Assembly (NCBI GenBank): GCA_014238415.1
Contig: JABABA010000004.1
Coordinates: 1 to 64,000, forward strand
Source of the DNA: Planctomycetota bacterium
GTDB taxonomy: Bacteria; Planctomycetota; UBA1135; GCA-002686595
DNA length: 64,000 nt
Direction of reading: 5' to 3'
Shown: piece after piece, positions 62,788 through 64,000 of the stretch
How the letters are laid out: every line of letters starts with the position of its first letter
Position numbering within the stretch: position 1 is the first letter of the stretch
Notes under the pieces: model-generated
What the model saw: only the letters and a program-made list of their open reading frames with translations
What the model was told of the DNA's origin: nothing
The model's database searches: none
Made by a program: the position numbers and the translations under genes

Positions 62788-63696
62788 CTATCCCAGCAGT
62801 GTGTTTGTCTTCCCATCGAGCAGGCCCTTGAGGCGGCTCATCACATTGCTGTGGATCTGGCAGACGCGGCTCTCGGTCAGAGATAGCATCTCTCCGATCT
62901 CGCGCATGGTGTGCCCCACGCGATAATACTGTTCTACGATGAAGCGTTCCTTGTGGGTCAGGGAGCGAGTCATGTAGAGCATCAAATCGCTCTTCTTGAG
63001 TTCGTCCATGGGGTCGATGGAGGTCTTGTCCTCAAGCACATCGGCCTTTTCAAGGGAACTGTCGTCGTCCCGGTCCTCCCAGCGGTCCGAGAGGGAGTAC
63101 ATGGACTTGGCGGTAGCCTTGCCGATTTCTACGGCCAGTTCCACATGGTTCATGTCCAGGGCGTCGGCCAACTCGGCGTGGGTCGGCTCGCGGCCGTATT
63201 CGCCGGTCAGGCGTTGCAGAGTCTTGTCGATCTTGCTGGCCTTGAGCCGTACCAGACGGGGTACCCAGTCCTGGGAGCGTAGTTGGTCCAGGATCGAGCC
63301 GCGAATACGGGTTGTGCAGTAGGTCTTGAACTTGATGCCGCGATCGGGATCAAAGCCACGGATCGCGTCCATCAGGCCGAAGAGGCCGGCAGAGATCAGA
63401 TCGTCCGCTTCGATGGACTTTGGCAAGGTCTGCAGAAGGCGCTCGGCGATGTACTTGACCAGCGGGTAGTGGCGTTCCATCAGGACATTGCGAACACGTT
63501 CGAGGTCCTGCTTGTTCTCAGTTTCCCTGGCGCAGCTATAGAGTGCCCAGAGATCCTCGGTGACAACTTCTTCAATTGATCCCTTTAGGATCTCCTGGGC
63601 TTCCTTGATTGCCTTGGCCTTGGCCTTGGGGGACAGGGGCGGTTTAGGCTCGTAGGTGGTTCGGTTGCCCTGGGGGCTGGTTTTGGATGTGCTCAT
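62788..63696 (-). CDS. FliA/WhiG-type sigma-70 family RNA polymerase sigma factor
   Basis: 302 aa. Region 2 has DDLISAGLFGLMDAIRGFDPDRGIKFKTYCTTRIRGSILDQLRSQDWVPR, typical of the FliA/WhiG group. Region 3 is GREPTHAELADALDMN. Region 4 has LTHKERFIVEQYYRVGHTMREIGEMLSLTESRVCQIHSNVMSRLK (helix-turn-helix for -35). The ~55-residue basic N-terminal extension (TYEPKPPLSPKAKAKAIKEAQEIL) is not in the classic FliA. No flagellar or chemotaxis gene is adjacent, so the regulon could be other than motility. It precedes apt by 42 bp on the minus-strand order (apt is upstream). Confidence 0.93.
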   Translation of the reverse strand: MSTSKTSPQGNRTTYEPKPPLSPKAKAKAIKEAQEILKGSIEEVVTEDLWALYSCARETENKQDLERVRNVLMERHYPLVKYIAERLLQTLPKSIEADDLISAGLFGLMDAIRGFDPDRGIKFKTYCTTRIRGSILDQLRSQDWVPRLVRLKASKIDKTLQRLTGEYGREPTHAELADALDMNHVELAVEIGKATAKSMYSLSDRWEDRDDDSSLEKADVLEDKTSIDPMDELKKSDLMLYMTRSLTHKERFIVEQYYRVGHTMREIGEMLSLTESRVCQIHSNVMSRLKGLLDGKTNTLLG

Positions 63697-63738
63697 TATA
63701 TTCTCTCTTCTCTCTGTATCTTCTTGGGATATGTCCCC

Positions 63739-64000
63739 TCAGTATTTCTTCAATGCGTGACACGGCACGTCCAACTTCTTGTTTCCTTCCAGAAAGCCCA
63801 GCTCGATGGCGAAGCAGCAGGCGATAGGATCGCCTCCTACGCGGCGCACGAGCTTGAGGCTGGCCGCCATGGTGCCGCCAGTGGCGAGCAGGTCATCCAC
63901 CATCAAGATACGCTTCCCATCTGCGGCATCTAGGTGGATCTCGATTGTGTCAGTGCCATACTCCAGTTCATAGCTCTCCGAAGCAGTTTTCCATGGGAGC
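63739..64000 (-). CDS. apt: Adenine phosphoribosyltransferase, 3' part only
   Basis: The frame enters from the right window edge and ends at the TGA at 63739-63741; ~86 codons are visible. LPWKTASESYELEYGTDTIEIH and the PRPP-binding loop RILMVDDLLATGGTMAAS, followed by LVRRVGGDPIACCFAIELGFLEG, are the Apt signature. Apt converts adenine + PRPP to AMP + PPi (purine salvage, cytosol). The N-terminal half is outside the window. The FliA-type sigma gene lies next downstream on the same strand. Confidence 0.95.
   Translation of the reverse strand, partial: LPWKTASESYELEYGTDTIEIHLDAADGKRILMVDDLLATGGTMAASLKLVRRVGGDPIACCFAIELGFLEGNKKLDVPCHALKKY

Noticed and set aside
1..64000. tRNA, rRNA, CRISPR, insertion sequences and prophage
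   Set aside because: No T-loop GTTCRANYC with matching acceptor stems, no rRNA conserved blocks, no spaced direct-repeat arrays and no transposase or integrase motifs were found by reading. A tRNAscan/Infernal run would be decisive.

Overview
The window looks like a piece of a GC-rich planctomycete chromosome (Planctomycetota), probably from a marine or particle-associated lineage. The evidence is the gene families. There is a PSD1/DUF1549-DUF1553 cytochrome protein with a DUF1501 protein and a WD40 cytochrome protein. There are DUF1080 and ThuA proteins, PVC-type CxxCH dehydrogenase-like proteins, many secreted proteins and lipoproteins, and a secreted C-terminal domain that recurs in three otherwise unrelated proteins. 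No insertion sequence, phage, CRISPR array, rRNA or tRNA was seen. Gene density is high, with many 4-bp start/stop overlaps, so short operons can be read directly.

Layout. 1-1140: the end of a His/Asp-rich repeat protein and a DUF3299 lipoprotein. 1174-4742 (-): a three-gene operon (DUF3299-like, HEAT, thioredoxin-like/toroid fusion). 4974-6344: a secreted formylglycine-generating-enzyme-like protein. 6444-11108: a TlpA-type thioredoxin, small membrane proteins, a ThrE-type exporter, an AIM24-like protein and a lipoprotein. 11514-21763: the most distinctive block. It holds ATP sulfurylase (sat), a sulfatase-fold protein, APS kinase (cysC), two tandem alkaline-phosphatase-superfamily proteins, two tiny ribbon-helix-helix-like proteins that end in an LGY tail, and a possible YidC/EMC3-like membrane protein. 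A GH5 lipoprotein is inserted on the opposite strand. 21962-25239: secreted or HEAT-like proteins of unknown function. 25444-31483 (-): the DUF1501 / PSCyt-WD40 / PSD1 operon.

31695-33055 (-): cysQ and a membrane rhodanese. 33344-36208: korAB, a 2-oxoacid:ferredoxin oxidoreductase. 36284-39962: a sulfatase-like lipoprotein, a Gly-Asn-Asp repeat protein and a small hypothetical. 40050-49298: a catabolic/surface block of PVC heme proteins, ThuA-DUF1080, a cyanophycinase-like peptidase, a beta-propeller-DUF1080 protein and a cytochrome c. 49365-54702: a TPR fragment, an alpha/beta hydrolase, an M1 peptidase, class I FBPase, and a thioredoxin-fold protein interrupted by an in-frame TGA. 54807-64000: a secreted protein, a ferredoxin/TPR membrane fusion, a Sel1 protein, a BtuF-like lipoprotein, a GT-C-like membrane protein, a FliA/WhiG-type sigma factor and the 3' part of apt.

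The two observations most worth following are these. First, the gene at 53698-54702 reads through an in-frame TGA (codon 84). That TGA is followed 16 nt later by a 9-bp hairpin with a G-first apical loop, as expected of a bacterial SECIS element, so this is a candidate selenoprotein. Second, the sulfate-activation block can make PAPS (sat, cysC), and PAP disposal (cysQ) is encoded 17 kb away. It is interleaved with AP-superfamily enzymes and RHH-LGY mini-proteins, while no sulfotransferase and no PAPS reductase are present. This suggests an undescribed sulfate- or phosphate-ester system of the cell envelope.
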